Shown: in pieces, positions 9,773 through 22,958 of the stretch
Layout: every line of letters starts with the position of its first letter
How positions within the stretch are numbered: the first letter of the stretch is position 1
Origin: Alphaproteobacteria bacterium
GTDB lineage: Bacteria > Pseudomonadota > Alphaproteobacteria > Micropepsales > Micropepsaceae
DNA: 64,000 nucleotides
Assembly: GCA_017308375.1 (NCBI GenBank)
Contig: JAFKEW010000044.1
Coordinates: 1 to 64,000, forward strand
Reading direction: 5' to 3'
The notes under the pieces: model-generated
Told to the model about the DNA's origin: nothing
The model's database searches: none
What the model saw: the letters and a program-made list of their open reading frames with translations, nothing else
Translations under genes and position numbers: made by a program

Positions 9773-9807
9773 AACCGAATTCGGTTGGGCTGGAACCGAA
9801 TTCGGCC
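9773..9807. promoter_or_regulatory. tandem palindromic operator between the hypothetical and alpA genes
   Basis: AACCGAATTCGGTT (9773-9786) is a perfect 14-bp palindrome; AACCGAATTCGGCC (9794-9807) repeats its core. The centres are 21 bp apart, two helical turns, as expected for two dimers bound on the same DNA face. Located in the divergent intergenic region 9735-9864. Confidence 0.65.
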
Positions 9808-9864
9808 ACGAGCCGAAACATCCTTCCTAGAACCACCTCAGATGCAACAGCACGAGGTGGCACC

Positions 9865-10071
9865 ATGACGAATCATCCTGCATTTCCCGAGACCGGATTT
9901 GTCCGGCTTTCTTTGATCCTTGCACCCAACGGGCCTATCCCCGTCAGCAAATCGACCTGGTGGACTGGTATCAAGGACGGTCGGTATCCAAAACCAGTCA
10001 AACTTGGCCCACGAATCACCGCGTGGCGCGTCGAGGATATTCGCGCGCTGATTGAACGCGGGACAGCCTGA
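9865..10071 (+). CDS. AlpA family DNA-binding regulator
   Basis: Small 68-aa protein with a MerR/excisionase-like winged helix. The conserved AlpA pattern is seen in VSKSTWWTGIKDGRYPKPVKLGPRITAWRVEDIRALIERG. AlpA proteins activate or direct excision of P4-type prophages and islands, so here it may act on the integrase or at the att sites. It is followed within two bases by a second HTH gene. Confidence 0.85.
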   Translation: MTNHPAFPETGFVRLSLILAPNGPIPVSKSTWWTGIKDGRYPKPVKLGPRITAWRVEDIRALIERGTA

Positions 10072-10072
10072 C

Positions 10073-10573
10073 GTGGCCGGGCACCGGCTGGACCGGCGCA
10101 AAGTCAAGCGCCATCATAGTTACACCGTGGATGAAGCGGCGCGTGCTATCGGCGCTGCCAAGGGCACCGTACGGCGCTGGCTGAATAAGGGCCTGCCCGC
10201 GATCCGCGACCGTAGGCCGTATCTGATCCTGGGCGAAGACCTCACCGACTTCATGGCCGGTAGGGCGCGACCGAAGCATTCCTGCCCTCCCGGTACCTGC
10301 TACTGTGTCAAATGTCGGGCAGCACGGCAGCCGGGCGGCGGCATGGCCGAATTCGTCCCCACCAACGCCGTGTCGGGCAACCTTCGCGCACTGTGCCCGG
10401 AATGCGGCAGCTTCATGCACCGGCGTACGTCAATGGCACAGCTTGAGGCGATTCGCGAGATTCTCGACGTGACTATTATGGAGCGGCTGCCACGCCTAAG
10501 CGATAGCAGACAACCCTCCACGAATGAGCACTTGAGAAAGGAACCGGACATCCATGCGCAAACACCATCCTGA
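10073..10573 (+). CDS. helix-turn-helix protein with Cys-rich zinc-ribbon-like segment
   Basis: 166-aa protein from a GTG two bases after the alpA stop; a TTG at 10052 inside alpA is the longer alternative. The N-terminal half is an HTH (YTVDEAARAIGAAKGTVRRWLNKGLPAI) followed by PYLILGEDLTDFM, as in excisionase-type domains. The middle has a cluster CPPGTCYCVKC and, about 35 residues later, CPECGSF, together giving a plausible zinc-binding site. It overlaps the downstream recombinase start by 20 bp, so the two are coupled. Likely a partner of that recombinase; function inferred from context. Confidence 0.75.
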   Translation: MAGHRLDRRKVKRHHSYTVDEAARAIGAAKGTVRRWLNKGLPAIRDRRPYLILGEDLTDFMAGRARPKHSCPPGTCYCVKCRAARQPGGGMAEFVPTNAVSGNLRALCPECGSFMHRRTSMAQLEAIREILDVTIMERLPRLSDSRQPSTNEHLRKEPDIHAQTPS

Positions 10574-11666
10574 AAACGAGCGTACCAAGCGGCGTTATTG
10601 CGAATATCTGAAACACGCCAAGCAGCTTTCGGACTCAAGCATAGATCAGGTACTGGCCGCTATTGCCGATTTCGAAGGCGTGACTGGCTATCGCGATTTC
10701 CGCAAATTCCGTATCGAATTGGCGCAGAAATATAAACGTGCTCTCGGCGAGCGCAACAACCCCGAAACCGGCAAGCCGCTGGCCAAGGCGACGATCTCGT
10801 CGCGGCTGATGGCGCTGAAAGCCTTTTTCGAATGGCTAGCTGGGCAGCCAGGTTTCCGCTCCAAACTCACCTATTCGGATGCCGAATATTTCCGGCCATC
10901 CGCCAATGACGAGCGCATCGCCAAGGCGGTACGCGAAAAGCCGATAGCCAGTGTCGAGCAAATCCGTCATGTGATTGCCACAATGCCAATCAGCACCGAC
11001 ATCGAGAGGCGTGACCGTGCGCTGATCGCCTTCACGCTGCTGGTCGGCGCACGCGACAATGCTATCGCTTCCCTGTCGCTCAAGCATGTCGATCTTGAAC
11101 GACGTATAGTGTTTCAGGATGCTCGAGACGTGCGCACCAAGAACCGCAAGACCTTCACCACCTGGTTCTTTCCGGTTGGCGCAGATGTGGAAACCGTTGT
11201 GGCGGATTGGGTTTTGTTCTTGAAAAACGAGCGGGCTTTCGGACAGGACGATCCGCTTTTCCCGGCGACGAAGGTGAAGCTTGGTGAGAACGGCTTTGAA
11301 GCGGCCGGGCTGGATCGGCAACACTGGAAGAATGCGGCGGCCATCCGACGAATTTTCAAGGCGGCATTCGCAGGGGCCGGTCTGCCTTATGTCAACCCGC
11401 ATAGCTTCCGTAACACGCTGGTGGAGCTGGGCGAAAGCCTGTGTAGCACGCCAGAGGAATTCAAGGCGTGGAGCCAGAACCTTGGCCATGAGCATGTGCT
11501 AACCACCTTCACCAGTTATGGCGCAGTGGTTGGCCACCGCCAAGCCGAAATCTTCGATCGGCTTCGCACGCGGCAGGGAACCGTTGTATCGGACACCGTA
11601 GATGGCTTGGATAACGAAGCTGTACTTGCGTTGCTGGCAACAAGGCTGCGCTCGAGTACGGCCTGA
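10554..11666 (+). CDS. second tyrosine-type site-specific recombinase
   Basis: 370-aa recombinase distinct from the P4-type integrase: it lacks the DUF4102 arm domain and begins with a phage-integrase SAM-like core-binding domain (KRRYCEYLKHAKQLSDSSIDQVLAAIADFE). The catalytic domain shows GARDNAIASL around the first Arg, the HSFRNTL box, LGHEHVLTTF and a Tyr in FTSYGAVVG. The catalytic set therefore looks complete, though the first Arg context is not the usual GLR. It is translationally coupled to the HTH/zinc-ribbon gene, forming a two-gene module inside the island. Confidence 0.85.
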   Translation: MRKHHPENERTKRRYCEYLKHAKQLSDSSIDQVLAAIADFEGVTGYRDFRKFRIELAQKYKRALGERNNPETGKPLAKATISSRLMALKAFFEWLAGQPGFRSKLTYSDAEYFRPSANDERIAKAVREKPIASVEQIRHVIATMPISTDIERRDRALIAFTLLVGARDNAIASLSLKHVDLERRIVFQDARDVRTKNRKTFTTWFFPVGADVETVVADWVLFLKNERAFGQDDPLFPATKVKLGENGFEAAGLDRQHWKNAAAIRRIFKAAFAGAGLPYVNPHSFRNTLVELGESLCSTPEEFKAWSQNLGHEHVLTTFTSYGAVVGHRQAEIFDRLRTRQGTVVSDTVDGLDNEAVLALLATRLRSSTA

Positions 11667-11886
11667 TTGTGGCAGAGCCGGCCGCCTCAAGTCACTAGCT
11701 TTTAGCATAGCTCAGCCTGTTGTTATGCGCCAATAAGCAACTTGGCAGGGCGGAGCAGCGTGATGCAACAAAGATTGGAGAATTTGGCTACGATTATTTT
11801 TAACGACTGTCGGTGCGCGGGGGCATACAGGCCGATGCTCACCGGCCTGAATAGCTGAAGCACTCACCCCGATGCTTCGACAACAA

Positions 11887-12942
11887 CTAGTGCTTAGGTA
11901 GTGAAAAACATACCGGCGTCGGCTGAACGCCATTGCTAATTGCTACGTGGGAAATGCGGGCGTGTGTCGTCCACACGGTTTTGTCTTCCAATCCCAAACG
12001 CCAGAGCGCAATTCCTTTCGGGTTGTAGTGTAATGCCGCTTGGCGCTGACGGTGAAAAGTATCGCCATTTAACATCCACACCACATGTGGCACGCCATCG
12101 GCCGCATCATAGGTAAAGGCGGGGTTTAGCTGCGGCGGTGTACTTATTGGCCTGGTGTTGTTGTCATTCGCAAGGCGGATGGCGTCGTCTACAGATAGAA
12201 CCTTTGCAGGCAATCCTTTGGGCCAATCATAGGCGTAGCTTCCAAGAGCGATAATCGTTTTCGTTCGGTCCATGCCGCGCATACGCGCGGCAAGCGTCGA
12301 GCCAAACCAGTCATTGCCTGCGATAGGGCCGGGCGTAGAGTTGGCCCAGCACTGATCATACGCCATTAGCACGATAGTTGCGCCCGCGTCTTGCATAGCC
12401 CTTATCGGCCAGCCAGAAGACTCGAGTGGTACTGTAAACCAGATGTCCAGATGCGCAGGTTTGAATGCGCTCGTGATCTCGGAAACGAGAGACGGTAACA
12501 TTGTAAGGGACGCGGGAGAAAGATTCTCCAGATCGAAGATGTACCCGCCAAACTTCCTTTCTGTTGCAAGTTTCAGAAGTGTAGAAATGAGTACTGTCCT
12601 ATTTTCGGAATGCACAATGATTGCGTCGGCAGTTGTGCCGTCCCAAATGCCGTCATGTGCATTCGCTATTACCGGCATCACAACAGGGGCGTGACGCGTG
12701 CTTGCAAGCAGAGACGCAATTTCCGGGTCGTCTGTAATGGTCGGTATTCCGTCGGGTGTTTTAAGCGTGATCCAGAAGGGCGCAAATATATCGATTTGCG
12801 CAATATGGCGAGCGAGATCGGCGCGCCCTTTGATGTCCCAGGGCACGTAAAATGCCGTAAGTGGCACGGCCTTCGCCTGTCCTACATTGCATAGTGCAAG
12901 TGCGCTTAACACGGCGAGCGAGACTATGATTCTTCCGTACAT
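11887..12942 (-). CDS. secreted GH18-like (glycosidase-fold) protein
   Basis: 351-aa protein with a clear signal peptide (MYGRIIVSLAVLSALALCNVGQAKA). The mature part reads like a GH18-type TIM barrel: PLTAFYVPWD at strand 1, GGYIFDLENLS at the catalytic-strand position and VLMAYDQCW near strand 6. GH18 enzymes need DxxDxDxE; here only a DLE remnant is obvious, so hydrolytic activity is doubtful. Similar domains form part of larger proteins with deacetylase and glycosyltransferase parts; this one stands alone. I use the ATG before the signal peptide; an open frame extends 16 codons upstream. Its role in a metal island is unexplained. Confidence 0.6.
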   Translation of the reverse strand: MYGRIIVSLAVLSALALCNVGQAKAVPLTAFYVPWDIKGRADLARHIAQIDIFAPFWITLKTPDGIPTITDDPEIASLLASTRHAPVVMPVIANAHDGIWDGTTADAIIVHSENRTVLISTLLKLATERKFGGYIFDLENLSPASLTMLPSLVSEITSAFKPAHLDIWFTVPLESSGWPIRAMQDAGATIVLMAYDQCWANSTPGPIAGNDWFGSTLAARMRGMDRTKTIIALGSYAYDWPKGLPAKVLSVDDAIRLANDNNTRPISTPPQLNPAFTYDAADGVPHVVWMLNGDTFHRQRQAALHYNPKGIALWRLGLEDKTVWTTHARISHVAISNGVQPTPVCFSLPKH

Positions 12943-13018
12943 GGCAGCTTCCGTAACGTAAGTTCGAACAGTGTAGAGTTGGTGCCGCATATGTGCGAAT
13001 GGCGTCAGCGTGCCAGCA

Positions 13019-17428
<4,410 letters not shown>

Positions 17429-17429
<1 letters not shown>

Positions 17430-18709
17430 CAGCGGTTCTCCGCATTGGACAGCAGGGAAGCATGGCGGCCGGTCAGCCGATCGAGTTGTGCGCCTGCAAG
17501 ATGGAAACGGCGCAGCAGTTCGACGCGGTGCGCTTTTGCGTCCGCCACCGCCTGCTGAGCCTGGTTGACTTCAAGAAACGTGAATGCTGTCCCGCCATGC
17601 GCAAGGCCGCGTTGCACCAGAATCGCGGCGCGCTCGGCACGCGGCAGGACCTCTTGGTCGATTTCAGCAATCTCGGCAGCAATAGCCGCGCGTTCGGCCG
17701 TAAGCCGGTCAAGATTGCGCCGATGCTCTACCCGCGCGACTGCAATCTCAGCGTCGGCTGCCTGTCTTTCTGCTTGGGCTCGCTCGACGTTGCCACGATT
17801 AGCCGTACTGCTGCCAAGCGGGATCGAGCCGCCAACCATGACCGCCACATCGTTGCCCTGGCCGAAGTGGCGCACACCCACTCGTATCGCGGGATCGCCG
17901 AAATTGCCCGTTTCAGCGAGGCGCATGTTTGCGGCGGCCTTGTCTCGCTCGGCGGTCAACAGCGTTAAATCAGGGCTGCCACTGGTCAAAGGTGAGGTGG
18001 TTTCAATCTTGCCAAAAGCTGCGAGATCGAGATGATAATCGGCGTTTCCGCCCCAAAAGGACGCCAGCGTGGCACGCGCGATGCGCGCATGTTCTTGTGC
18101 CTGATCGAGTGCTATTCGCGCCTGTGCGGCCACGGTTCCGGCCCGTTCGGCGGTGAACAGCGGATCGAGCGCGCGGGCCACACGGCGATCAATCTCGGCT
18201 TTTGCCTGCGTGGCTGCGGTCAGACGCTGCTCGGCTATCGGGATTACCGCCTCTGCTGCCAGTGCCTCAACCCAGGCAGATTGTACTTGGGCCAATACAT
18301 TGAGCATACGAATGCGATTACGCTCCGACTGATTGCCCAATCCGGCACGAGCTGCGCCGATGCGCGCCTCGCGTTTGCCGCCGCGTTCCCAAATTCGCTC
18401 ATACCAGAGGGTGGTCTGTGCCCGACTGCCTGGCGAATAGGGGCCGGTGCCGGCGAAATCCTCGATTTCGATACCGATGGCATCGCGTGGCCGTATACCG
18501 GCTTGCGTGATGGTTGCATCGGCGGCACGGAGTCGAGCGGCATTGACCGCAATAGCAGGGTCTACAGTTGCGGTTCTGGAAAGTGCATCGGCAAGCGTTA
18601 AATCCTGGGCCATTGCCGAAGTGGAGATGGCAAAGGCGGCCAGTATTGCGCCGGTGGTCAGCACGTATCCCGAGCGCGCCTTCCGGCGCGCAAAAGTCTT
18701 TGAGAGCAT
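17429..18709 (-). CDS. czcC: outer-membrane efflux channel (CzcC/TolC family)
   Basis: 426-aa TolC-like outer-membrane factor with an N-terminal signal (about residues 14-36, ending ...AISTSAMAQ). Two long alpha-helical repeats are visible from alternating heptads (LRAADATITQAGIRPRDAIGIEIEDFAGTG, later AERQAADAEIAVARVEHRRNLDRLTAERAAI). First gene of the czcCBA operon; its stop shares a base with the czcB start. The order C-B-A and tight overlaps match known divalent-metal RND operons. Confidence 0.9.
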
Positions 18710-18766
18710 GAGACAAGCCTCACGAACAGAGTTGACGAATTCCAGCGCCCATACGGGCGCAAGAGC

Positions 18767-19165
18767 TCAGACGCTGATCGTGATGGCCTTGGGAGGACGT
18801 TCGGGGCCGAGGACGCAATGCTCGGATACTAATCTGTCGGCTGCGAGGCTGAGTTTGCCGCCAGCACAAGCGAGCGGTTCCAGCGCGCCGGTCTGGAAGA
18901 GCACTGGTCCTGAACCGGCTTCGCCATGGTGGTGGTGCCCGGTTTCCGGCTCGTGATCCGGGGTTTGATCGCTCTGGGAACTTGCCATGTTGTGACCGGC
19001 AGCATGCTGATCAGCCGTATCGAACACGATGTTGCTGAAAATCAGATGGCCGTGATGTATCGGGCCGCCCAGCCGATGCTGGAAGCCGTTAACAGTGTTG
19101 CTGACTGATGCTGCCGTGAAGACCAGCACCAGCGCGATACAGAATGTGGCAAAAAAACGAGTCAA
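18767..19165 (-). CDS. small His-rich periplasmic protein upstream of czcCBA
   Basis: About 132 aa from a TTG chosen because it lies just before a hydrophobic export segment (TRFFATFCIALVLVFTAASVS); an open frame reaches 19336 but its N-terminal part does not look coding. The mature part carries metal-ligand clusters: HHGHL, DQHAAGHNM and HEPETGHHHHGEAG, then a conserved-looking end LVSEHCVLGPERPPKAI. Small His-rich proteins of this type often sit before czc operons and may buffer metal in the periplasm. Start site uncertain, function inferred. Confidence 0.6.
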   Translation of the reverse strand: MTRFFATFCIALVLVFTAASVSNTVNGFQHRLGGPIHHGHLIFSNIVFDTADQHAAGHNMASSQSDQTPDHEPETGHHHHGEAGSGPVLFQTGALEPLACAGGKLSLAADRLVSEHCVLGPERPPKAITISV

Positions 19166-19529
19166 CAGAGAGCGAGCCGGAACATCTGCGGGCGGGGACC
19201 CTAACGGCAGAGGATAGAAGATGCAACAACGGCTCAGCTCGCACTGACGGTCATGGCAATGTGATAGAGGCACGAATTGGCCAATGTTTCCGGCGCGGTG
19301 AGCCCCCCGTTCCCGAGTGCCCGTTATGTGCATCACAGCAATGTCAATGCCTGGGGACCGGTAACCGCCTCGTCGTTCTCACAATAAAGAGGCACGCTAA
19401 TTAAGGTCTTGACCGGGGTTCTAGCGGTTCTAGACTGGTGAAATCGGGGATGCAGGCTCCCCATCAGACGGATTGGCCGTCCAAGCTCTGCTTCAACCGG
19501 TGCCTAGCGGCGCGGGAGAAGCTTTGGAC
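19166..19529. other. intergenic region between His-rich gene and chrA
   Basis: 364 nt between divergent genes. I see no convincing gene. A perfect direct repeat GGTTCTAG occurs at 19417-19424 and 19426-19433, just downstream of TTGACC (19409-19414), which could be a -35 element for chrA; no clear -10 follows at normal spacing. A GGGAGAA ribosome-binding site lies at 19514-19520 before the chrA ATG. Confidence 0.4.
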
Positions 19530-20951
19530 ATGCCTACCGAACTCTCTACATCGGACATTTCCACGGCCACCTTCTGTGAAGGCGCGGCGGTCAGACTGCC
19601 CACGCTCAGTGAAGCTTTCTGGACGTGGGCGCGTGTTGCGATCTTAAGCTTCGGCGGCCCCGCCGGTCAGATCGCGGTGATGCATCGCATTCTTGTCGAA
19701 GAGAAGCGCTGGATCGGCGAGCAGCGATTTCTGCACGCGCTCAACTACTGCATGCTGCTTCCAGGGCCGGAAGCGCACGAACTCGCCATCTACATCGGCT
19801 GGTTACTGCATCGGGTTTGGGGTGGTCTCGTCGCGGGTATTCTTTTTGTCTTGCCCGGGCTGATCTCGCTCAGTGTCCTGAGCTGCATCTATGTCATCTA
19901 TGGCAATGTCGGGATTGCACAGGCGCTGTTCCTCGGCCTGAAAGCGGCCGTGCTCGCGGTGGTATTGGAAGCCGTAGTGCGCGTTGGCAAGCGCGCGCTC
20001 AAGAGCAACGGATTGATCACTGTCGCGGCGCTTGCATTTATCGGCATCTATTTTTTCGCGTTGCCTTTTCCACTCATCGTTCTTTCTGCGGCGCTCATTG
20101 GTTATGCCGGCAGTGCTGCAGGCTTAATGTTCTTCAGGGCCACCGATCATGGCCCTGTCAAAGGGGACGCGCAGCCCGCCCTGATCGACAAGGCATTCGC
20201 GCGAGAGGTGCCGCCGCATGTACGACCGTCGCTCTCGCGATTCATAAAGGTTGCGGTGATCGGTGCCGTCGTATGGTTGGGGCCGCTAGTGGTGCTGCTC
20301 TACCGTTACGGGCCGGACGACGTGTTCACATCGATTGCCATGTTCAACAGCAAGATGGCGGTCGTCACCTTTGGTGGCGCCTACGCGGTGCTGGCTTACA
20401 TGGCACAACAGGCAGTCGAGCTTTATCACTGGCTTAAGCCCGGCGAGATGCTTGTCGGCCTCGGCTTCGCTGAGACCACGCCAGGGCCGCTCATCAGCGT
20501 GGTGCAATTCGTCGGTTTCATGGCGGCCTATCGCCAGCCGGGGCCACTCGATCCGATCGTTGCAGGATTGCTCGGCGGGGTCCTCGCCAAATGGTGTACC
20601 TTCGTGCCTCCCTTCCTCTGGATTTTCCTCGGTGGTCCGTACATCGAAGCGCTGATCGGAAACAAGTCGCTGAATGCGGCGCTCTCCGCGATTACCGCTG
20701 CCGTCGTCGGCGTCATCCTCAATCTATCTATCTGGTTTTCGTTCCACGCGCTGTTCGCGCGAGTGCCCGAGATTCAGGGTTTCGGGATGTCCTTCGCAGT
20801 CCCCGACATCACCAGCATTCATTGGCCGACGCTTGTGCTTGCTGTCGCGGCCATTATCGCGATCTTCCGTTTCAAAATTGGCATGATCCCGGTTTTCGGC
20901 GCGAGTTCGCTGGCCGGCGGCGCCTATTATCTCGTCACGGGTCTCACCTAA
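19530..20951 (+). CDS. chrA: chromate transporter ChrA family (long chain)
   Basis: Inner-membrane protein of 473 aa from the CHR family, which exports chromate driven by the proton gradient. Both homologous halves are present: FWTWARVAILSFGGPAGQIAVMHRILVEEKRWIGEQRFLHALNYCMLLPGPEAHELAIYIG in the first and FNSKMAVVTFGGAYAVLAYMAQQ...GLGFAETTPGPLISVVQFVGF in the second, each holding the FGGP/A and TPGP-type motifs. The ATG at 19530 has a GGGAGAA site; the frame is open further upstream. First gene of a four-gene unit with DUF1259, YncE-like and ATP-grasp genes. No chrB regulator is present. Chromate as substrate is by family only. Confidence 0.9.
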   Translation: MPTELSTSDISTATFCEGAAVRLPTLSEAFWTWARVAILSFGGPAGQIAVMHRILVEEKRWIGEQRFLHALNYCMLLPGPEAHELAIYIGWLLHRVWGGLVAGILFVLPGLISLSVLSCIYVIYGNVGIAQALFLGLKAAVLAVVLEAVVRVGKRALKSNGLITVAALAFIGIYFFALPFPLIVLSAALIGYAGSAAGLMFFRATDHGPVKGDAQPALIDKAFAREVPPHVRPSLSRFIKVAVIGAVVWLGPLVVLLYRYGPDDVFTSIAMFNSKMAVVTFGGAYAVLAYMAQQAVELYHWLKPGEMLVGLGFAETTPGPLISVVQFVGFMAAYRQPGPLDPIVAGLLGGVLAKWCTFVPPFLWIFLGGPYIEALIGNKSLNAALSAITAAVVGVILNLSIWFSFHALFARVPEIQGFGMSFAVPDITSIHWPTLVLAVAAIIAIFRFKIGMIPVFGASSLAGGAYYLVTGLT

Positions 20952-20979
20952 TCAACGCTCACAATCAAGGGAGAACGTC

Positions 20980-21870
20980 ATGTTCGTCAAACCACTAGCA
21001 GCTCTCCTAGCGCTTGCATTTGCCGCAACCGCATCGCCAAGTCTCGCCGCCACCGACTGGAATGCTGTCGCCACGGCGCTTGGGAAGCCGGGCACGGAGA
21101 TGGGGGGCGGAGTGTACCGTGTCGGTCTGCCACGCTCCGACCTGCATGTGACGCTGGATGGGGTCACGCTTAAGCCGTCACTGGCGCTGGGCTCATGGCT
21201 TGCCTTTGCGCCCATGGGCAACAAGACCATGGTGATGGGCGACCTCGTGCTTACGGAAGAGGAGATCGGGCCCGTCATGAAGGCGCTTGCGGAATCCGGC
21301 ATCGATATCACGGCCCTGCACAATCATCTTTTGCGCGCCCGGCCAGCGACCTTCTACATGCATGTCTTCGCCGCGGGCGATCCGGTTGCGCTGGCGAAGG
21401 CGCTTCATAACGCATTGGCGCTGAGCAAAACGCCGTTTGCTGCGCCGCCAGCACCGAAAACCGTTTCCCAAATCGATCTCAATACGGCGGCGATCGATCA
21501 CGCCCTCGACGCCAAGGGCAAGATCACGGGCGGTGTCTATCAGATCGGGATTCCGCGCAGCGCTCCGGTCATGATGCACGGGATGGCCATTCCGCTTGCG
21601 ATGGGCGTCGGCGAAGCGATCAATTTTCAGCCAACCGGTAAAGGCAGGGCCGCGATCACGGGCGATTTCGTCTTGACGGCGGCAGAAGTGAACCCGGTAC
21701 TCAAGGCGCTGCGTGAGAACGGCATCGAGGTGGCGGCGCTGCACAATCACATGCTCGATGATCGGCCGCGCCTGTTCTTCATGCACTATTGGGCAAACGG
21801 CCGCCTCGATTCACTTCTGACAGGGCTCAAGGCTGCTCTGTCCCACGTCGCGATCAAGGTGCCGAAATGA
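20980..21870 (+). CDS. periplasmic tandem DUF1259 (LppY/LpqO-like) protein
   Basis: 296-aa exported protein (signal MFVKPLAALLALAFAATASPSLAA) made of two copies of the same domain: residues about 26-140 (TDWNAVATALGK...GGGVYRVGLPRSDLHV...ALHNHLLRARPATFYMHVFAAG) and 160-285 (IDHALDAKGKITGGVYQIGIPRSAPV...ALHNHMLDDRPRLFFMHYWANG). Each copy keeps GGVY-x-x-G-x-PR, a GDxVLT strand, ALHNH and FMH. The repeated His residues could bind metal or an oxyanion. DUF1259 has no established function. Starts 28 bp after chrA and overlaps the next gene by 4 bp. Confidence 0.82.
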   Translation: MFVKPLAALLALAFAATASPSLAATDWNAVATALGKPGTEMGGGVYRVGLPRSDLHVTLDGVTLKPSLALGSWLAFAPMGNKTMVMGDLVLTEEEIGPVMKALAESGIDITALHNHLLRARPATFYMHVFAAGDPVALAKALHNALALSKTPFAAPPAPKTVSQIDLNTAAIDHALDAKGKITGGVYQIGIPRSAPVMMHGMAIPLAMGVGEAINFQPTGKGRAAITGDFVLTAAEVNPVLKALRENGIEVAALHNHMLDDRPRLFFMHYWANGRLDSLLTGLKAALSHVAIKVPK

Positions 21871-22958
21871 TCCCACGTTGTGCATTGTTGGTGCTGCTGT
21901 TGACAGTCCTGACAAAAGCCGCGCTGGGTGCGGAGCCGCTGGTACGCGAAGGGACGATTGCGCTTCCTGGCACCTCTGGGCGGATCGACCATATGGCTGT
22001 CGATTTGGACCGCAGGCGCCTGTTTGTCGCCGAACTCGGCAATGGCAGCGTCGATGTGATTGATCTGGTACGTGGTAAAGTCATTTATCGCATTCCCAAC
22101 TTGGATGAGCCGCAAGGCGTTGCCTATGTTACCAAGACCGACCGGTTAACAGTCGCCAGTGGAGGGGACGGGACTCTTAAATTCTATGATGGCTCAAATT
22201 ATGCGCCGCGCGGTGTTCTGAAGCTGGGGGACGACGCGGACAATGTTCGTCCTGGTCCTGGCGAAAATGATGTCACGGTGGGCTATGGCTCCGGCGCACT
22301 CGCCATTGTCGACACGGCCACGGCGCGAAAAATAGGCGAGATCGAACTCGTTGCCCATCCGGAAAGTTTCCAGATTTCGCTGGCAGCCAACCGAGTCTTC
22401 ATCAATGTGCCCGATGCCCACGAGATCGCTGTTGCTGACATTAAGCACCGGAAGCAGATCGCGAACTGGACCCCGCCCAATCTGTCTTCAAATTTCCCGA
22501 TGGCTCTTGGCCCGGGAAACTCCATTGCAGTGGTGTTTCGCAGCCAATCGAAACTGGTGAAATTCGACACATTGAGCGGAAGCACCGTTGCGGCGACCAG
22601 CACCTGCGGCGATGCCGATGACGTTTTCTTCGATACCAGGCGTCAGCGCTTCTATGTGAGTTGCGGGACCGGCTTCGTTGATGTGTTCGAAGCGGACAAT
22701 CTTTCGCGGATCGGCCACATCGCGACCGCATGGGGGGCGCGAACGAGCCTCTATGTTCCCGAACTGGATCGCTTCTATGTCGCGGCCCGCGCGGGCCTGC
22801 TCGGTTCGAACGCTTCGATCATGATCTATCGGCCTTTGCCTTCCGAGGGAGCGCGCCATGACAGAAACCATCGGCAAGATAGCAATTCTCTGGCGCGGCG
22901 ACCGCCAGACGCGCGAGGCGGCCACACCATCCAACAATCGCCTCCACCGCATTTTTGA
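21867..22958 (+). CDS. YncE-like beta-propeller protein (YVTN family)
   Basis: Periplasmic or secreted protein of 363 aa with signal peptide (MIPRCALLVLLLTVLTKAALGA) and repeated blades of the form HMAVDLDRRRLFVAELGNGSVDVIDLVRGKVI, GVAYVTKTDRLTVASGGDGTLKFYD and DDVFFDTRRQRFYVSCGTGFVDVFEAD. Such propellers bind ligands or partners; function unknown. The start overlaps the DUF1259 stop (ATGA). The last 33 codons run into the next gene in another frame and are rich in Arg, Pro and Gln, unlike a propeller; the protein probably ended near IMIYRPLP before losing its stop. Confidence 0.78.
   Translation: MIPRCALLVLLLTVLTKAALGAEPLVREGTIALPGTSGRIDHMAVDLDRRRLFVAELGNGSVDVIDLVRGKVIYRIPNLDEPQGVAYVTKTDRLTVASGGDGTLKFYDGSNYAPRGVLKLGDDADNVRPGPGENDVTVGYGSGALAIVDTATARKIGEIELVAHPESFQISLAANRVFINVPDAHEIAVADIKHRKQIANWTPPNLSSNFPMALGPGNSIAVVFRSQSKLVKFDTLSGSTVAATSTCGDADDVFFDTRRQRFYVSCGTGFVDVFEADNLSRIGHIATAWGARTSLYVPELDRFYVAARAGLLGSNASIMIYRPLPSEGARHDRNHRQDSNSLARRPPDARGGHTIQQSPPPHF

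Noticed and set aside
19337..19472. Possible MerR-type promoter with GGTTCTAG repeats before chrA
   Set aside because: The repeats and TTGACC are real, but spacing to a -10 element does not fit a MerR promoter and no merR gene is nearby, so it is listed only as part of the intergenic region.
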